Of a stretch of 64,000 nucleotides of DNA, positions 61,615 to 64,000 are shown piece after piece (positions within the stretch are counted from its first letter, which is position 1; the number at the start of each line of letters is the position of its first letter). This stretch comes from an uncultured Prevotella sp. (lineage in GTDB: Bacteria; Bacteroidota; Bacteroidia; Bacteroidales; Bacteroidaceae). The stretch lies in contig CAJOEC010000011.1 of NCBI GenBank assembly GCA_905233425.1, positions 61,136-125,135 of the forward strand. Direction: 5' to 3'. The notes under the pieces were generated by a model. The model saw nothing but the letters and a program-made list of their open reading frames with translations. It was not told where the DNA came from and ran no database searches. The position numbers and the translations under genes are program-made.

Positions 61615-61768
61615 CAAGGCCCCCGGAAGTGCGGAAAAGTTCGCGCCGTGCGAACTCCGAGTTCGCGCCGTGCGAACTGTCAGTCCGCGCCGTGCGAACT
61701 CACAGTCCGCGCCGTGCGGACTTTTTGTCGTGTCGGCGACGATTTTGTGGGAGGCCGCCGACGATACT
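61615..61768. repeat. 22-bp tandem palindromic repeat array D
   Basis: Four clear 22-bp units at 61637, 61659, 61681 and 61703, each a dyad: AGTTCGC-GCCGT-GCGAACT in units 1-2, AGTCCGC-GCCGT-GCGGACT in unit 4. Unit 3 is a chimera with one arm of each. Degenerate units in the same phase flank them (61615, 61725, 61747). It fills most of the 346-bp gap upstream of the TonB-dependent receptor. Confidence 0.88.
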
Positions 61769-61783
61769 GAAAGAGACGTGTGA

Positions 61784-62554
61784 TTACTGGATTGCGGGCT
61801 GGCTGTTCTTTCTGAACACGATGCTGTGCCGCCGCAATGTGCCGTTCTCGTGGTCGAAGACGAGTTCTGAGTTGTAGGGCTGGCCGTCCACCCGTATCTC
61901 AAAGTGCAGGTGCTCGGTGGTGGCGCGTCCTGTGCGTCCCTCGATGGCTATGGGCTGGCCTGTTGCCACTGTTTGCCCGGCTTTCACGAGGTTGCGCTCG
62001 TTGTGGCTGTAGAGCGTCGTCAGTCCGTTGCCGTGGCGCAGCTGAACGCAGTTGCCGTAGCCCGAGAAAGGTTCCGACATGAACACCACGCCGGCGAAGG
62101 CGGCACGGATGGTGTCGCCGGGAACAGTCTTCAGGTCGGTGCCGGTGTGCTGCCGCCCGTCGCGCTCGCCGTAGGGGCTGATGACATTGGCGCCGGGCAG
62201 AGGGTGGCACCAGTCGCCGGGGCCGAAGTTACGTAGATGGAGGGTGAAGGATGAGGCCCCGGCGAAGGGGTCGATGAACTGCGGATAGCAGACTCCCGGC
62301 TTTTGAATGGAAAAAGTGGAGTCATTGGCTATCGTGGGCCACGGGGCCTTGGTGCCTTGTGCGAAGATGTGGTGGGATTGTGTGGGGAGGAAGGCGAATG
62401 TTGGCCATGTCTTGGGGCTGATGTTGCTTTCATTGCCTATAGCGGGTTTTGTATGCCGCGTAGGTCTCACAGGTTTTACAAGCCACATTAGCCATAGCAG
62501 GGCTGCGGCCGTCATTGTCAGGGAGAGGACTATGAGCGCGAGGGGCCTGTTCAT
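61784..62554 (-). CDS. M23-family (LytM-type) metallopeptidase
   Basis: A 256-residue membrane-anchored peptidoglycan hydrolase. Residues about 5-26 form an uncleaved N-terminal helix (LALIVLSLTMTAAALLWLMW), then comes a proline-rich linker and the LytM domain. Zinc ligands are His136 and Asp140 (QHTGTDLK) and His217 in HLHFEIR, with His215 as the catalytic partner; all four expected residues are there, so it should be active, unlike many EnvC-type relatives. It would cut peptide cross-links in the periplasm. Its ATG overlaps the obgE stop codon (ATGA), so the two are coupled. Confidence 0.9.
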   Translation of the reverse strand: MNRPLALIVLSLTMTAAALLWLMWLVKPVRPTRHTKPAIGNESNISPKTWPTFAFLPTQSHHIFAQGTKAPWPTIANDSTFSIQKPGVCYPQFIDPFAGASSFTLHLRNFGPGDWCHPLPGANVISPYGERDGRQHTGTDLKTVPGDTIRAAFAGVVFMSEPFSGYGNCVQLRHGNGLTTLYSHNERNLVKAGQTVATGQPIAIEGRTGRATTEHLHFEIRVDGQPYNSELVFDHENGTLRRHSIVFRKNSQPAIQ

Positions 62555-63753
62555 GGTTCGTCTTCTTCGTATTCGTACTCGAAGTCGTCAAGCTCGTCGA
62601 TGTCGTCGGTGTCGTCGTCGCCGTCCTCGTCGAGGTCTTCGTCCTCGCCCTCGTCGGCAAGCTCCTGCATGAAGCGGCTCATGTCCTTGTCGCGGTGCAC
62701 CAGCGTGTCCTCTGCCGTGATGGCCTGCAGCTTGTTGCTCTCGGCGTTCAACTCGTCCCAGAGTACGTCCTTCAGCTCTTCGAGGTGATAGCCCGTCACG
62801 GCCGAGATGAACACCACGGGTAGCGGCTCCAGACCCTCGGCCTCCATGTCGGCTGTGAGCTGTTCGCGCAGCATGTCCTCGAGTTCGGCGTCCAACAGGT
62901 CACACTTCGTGACGGCCAGCACACGGTGCTTCTTCAGCATCTCGGGGTTGAACTGCTCCAGCTCGCCGAGCAGTATCTTGTACTCGCGGCAGATGTTGTC
63001 GGTGTCGCCGGGCACCATGAAGAGCAGCAGCGAGTTGCGCTCGATGTGGCGCAGGAAGCGCAGTCCCAGGCCGCGACCCTCGGCGGCCCCTTCGATTATT
63101 CCCGGTATGTCGGCCATGACAAACGACTTGCCGTCGCGGTAGCCGACGATGCCCAGCGATGGCTCCATGGTGGTGAAGGGGTAGTTGGCAATCTTCGGGC
63201 GTGCGTTGCTCAGCGACGAGACGAGCGTCGACTTGCCCGCGTTGGGGAATCCCACAAGCCCCACGTCGGCCAGCAGCTTCAGCTCCATGATGACGGTCAT
63301 CTCCTGTGCCGGCTCGCCGGGCTGGGCATAGCGTGGCGCCTGGTTGGTGGCCGAGCGGAACTGGAAGTTTCCCAGACCGCCCCGTCCGCCCTTTAACAAA
63401 ACTATTTCCTGCCCGTCGTAGGTCACGTCGCAGACGTAGCGGCCCGTCTCGGCGTCGTAGACCACTGTCCCGCAGGGCACGTCGATGACGACGTCCTTGC
63501 CGTCGGTGCCGTGGCACTTGTCCTTGCCGCCGTTGCCGCCGTGCTCGGCGTGGATGTGGCGCTCGTAGCGCAGGTGGAGCAGCGTCCAGTAGTTGTGGTT
63601 GCCGCGCAGAATGATGCTGCCGCCCTTGCCGCCGTCGCCGCCGTCGGGTCCGCCGTTGGGGTTGTACTTCACGTGTTTGAGGTGCATACTGCCGCGTCCG
63701 CCCTTGCCCGACCGGCATTGTATCTTCACATAGTCAACGAAATTCGATTCCAT
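62551..63753 (-). CDS. obgE: Obg family GTPase (ObgE/CgtA)
   Basis: A 400-residue essential GTPase involved in 50S ribosome assembly and stress response. The glycine-rich Obg fold covers residues 1-160 (RSGKGGRGSMHLKHVKYNPN, then GGDGGKGG). The G domain follows with GFPNAGKS (168-175), DIPGIIEGA (switch II) and TKCD, the base-specificity motif in place of the usual NKxD. SAVTGYHLEEL is the G5 region. The last 40 residues are very acidic (DEGEDEDLDEDGDDDTDDID) and replace the Obg C-terminal domain. ATG 63753 gives the conserved start ESNFVDYVKIQ; the ORF extension beyond it contains the promoter. Confidence 0.96.
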   Translation of the reverse strand: MESNFVDYVKIQCRSGKGGRGSMHLKHVKYNPNGGPDGGDGGKGGSIILRGNHNYWTLLHLRYERHIHAEHGGNGGKDKCHGTDGKDVVIDVPCGTVVYDAETGRYVCDVTYDGQEIVLLKGGRGGLGNFQFRSATNQAPRYAQPGEPAQEMTVIMELKLLADVGLVGFPNAGKSTLVSSLSNARPKIANYPFTTMEPSLGIVGYRDGKSFVMADIPGIIEGAAEGRGLGLRFLRHIERNSLLLFMVPGDTDNICREYKILLGELEQFNPEMLKKHRVLAVTKCDLLDAELEDMLREQLTADMEAEGLEPLPVVFISAVTGYHLEELKDVLWDELNAESNKLQAITAEDTLVHRDKDMSRFMQELADEGEDEDLDEDGDDDTDDIDELDDFEYEYEEDEP

Positions 63754-63774
63754 ATCTTCGGTGCAATTTTGCCG

Positions 63775-63782
63775 CAAAGGTA
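63775..63782 (-). promoter_or_regulatory. Promoter -7 box for obgE
   Basis: Minus-strand TACCTTTG followed by CGG, 22 bp before the ATG. The -33 region is not a clear match. Confidence 0.65.
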
Positions 63783-63927
63783 CGAAAAAAGCGTGTAAAA
63801 GCGAAGCGATTTTGGAAGTTTTTCGCATTTCGGCCTGAAATACCCGTAATTCCCGAATTAACCACGCTGGAATTTAACCATGCCCCCAAACCAAACGCAC
63901 AAAAATTATTCGACCTGTACGGTTGAA

Positions 63928-63988
63928 AGTCTATGCAAGGAAAGCTCCGAAGGAGCGATAGACTACAGACGGGGGTGAAACCCCCGGT
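63928..63988. repeat. Double-hairpin dispersed repeat at the right window edge
   Basis: AGTCTAT and ATAGACT (63928-63934, 63958-63964) flank GCTCC-GAA-GGAGC, and GGGGG-TGAAA-CCCCC follows at 63971-63985. Hairpins with GAA and TGAAA loops on this plan are a widespread Bacteroidetes repeat type. It may continue beyond the window. Nothing else is seen in the 247 bp right of obgE. Confidence 0.65.
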
Positions 63989-64000
63989 AATAGGAATTGA

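Overview
The window looks like chromosomal DNA from a Bacteroidales bacterium, most likely a Prevotella-type (Prevotellaceae) gut or oral organism. The signs are Bacteroidetes promoters (a -33 TTTG about 19-20 bp before a -7 TAnnTTTG) in front of many genes, very weak Shine-Dalgarno signals, a TonB-dependent receptor with a carboxypeptidase-regulatory N-terminus, LruC-type lipoproteins, a BspA-type leucine-rich-repeat protein, a streptopain-like C10 peptidase, and a sodium-pumping decarboxylase. No rRNA, tRNA, CRISPR array or intact insertion sequence was found.

Positions 1-18471 are a surface-polysaccharide (capsule or O-antigen) locus, all on the + strand and nearly gap-free: the tail of a GT4 glycosyltransferase, an ATP-grasp ligase, a DUF354 GT-B-like protein, two polysaccharide-deacetylase-like proteins, VanZ, a FAD/Fe-S oxidase fusion, a WbpB/WlbA-like oxidoreductase, a Wzx-like flippase, a GT32-like transferase and a WbpA/TviB-like UDP-sugar dehydrogenase. 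Between them lie cell-surface genes: a secreted CotH protein, an LruC lipoprotein and an OmpA-like protein. A second LruC lipoprotein and a GH3 glycosidase follow (18592-23316). The GH3 lacks the segment that should carry its catalytic nucleophile.

Positions 23795-27354 are a minus-strand group (small protein, YgiQ radical SAM protein, PP2C-like phosphatase, VanZ-like protein). Positions 27476-35889 hold a C10 peptidase, a short peptide gene, an NSS transporter and a six-hairpin glycosidase-like protein. A 1535-residue BspA-like protein and its own short peptide gene run on the minus strand (35746-40510). Positions 40979-50135 are mostly housekeeping: a sugar-kinase/RapZ-C fusion, valyl-tRNA synthetase, an AspT-like transporter and the gamma, biotin and beta subunits of a Na+-translocating decarboxylase. 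Positions 50277-52506 hold two decayed genes among repeats. The right end carries a DUF2027/Smr protein, a small beta-barrel, NAD+ synthetase, a TonB-dependent receptor, an M23 peptidase and ObgE.

The most unusual content is repetitive. (1) A family of palindromic elements of about 102-132 bp lies in frame inside essential or conserved coding sequences: two copies in valS, two in the Smr gene and a half copy in the FAD/Fe-S gene, in both orientations. A second, 81-bp family with the same architecture lies in frame in the BspA gene. (2) Four dispersed intergenic arrays share a 22-bp period, but each array has its own sequence. (3) Two identical terminator hairpins carry the -33 box of the next gene's promoter in their loop. 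(4) Short MKK..Y..P peptide genes directly follow two large secreted proteins that share a C-terminal tail motif.
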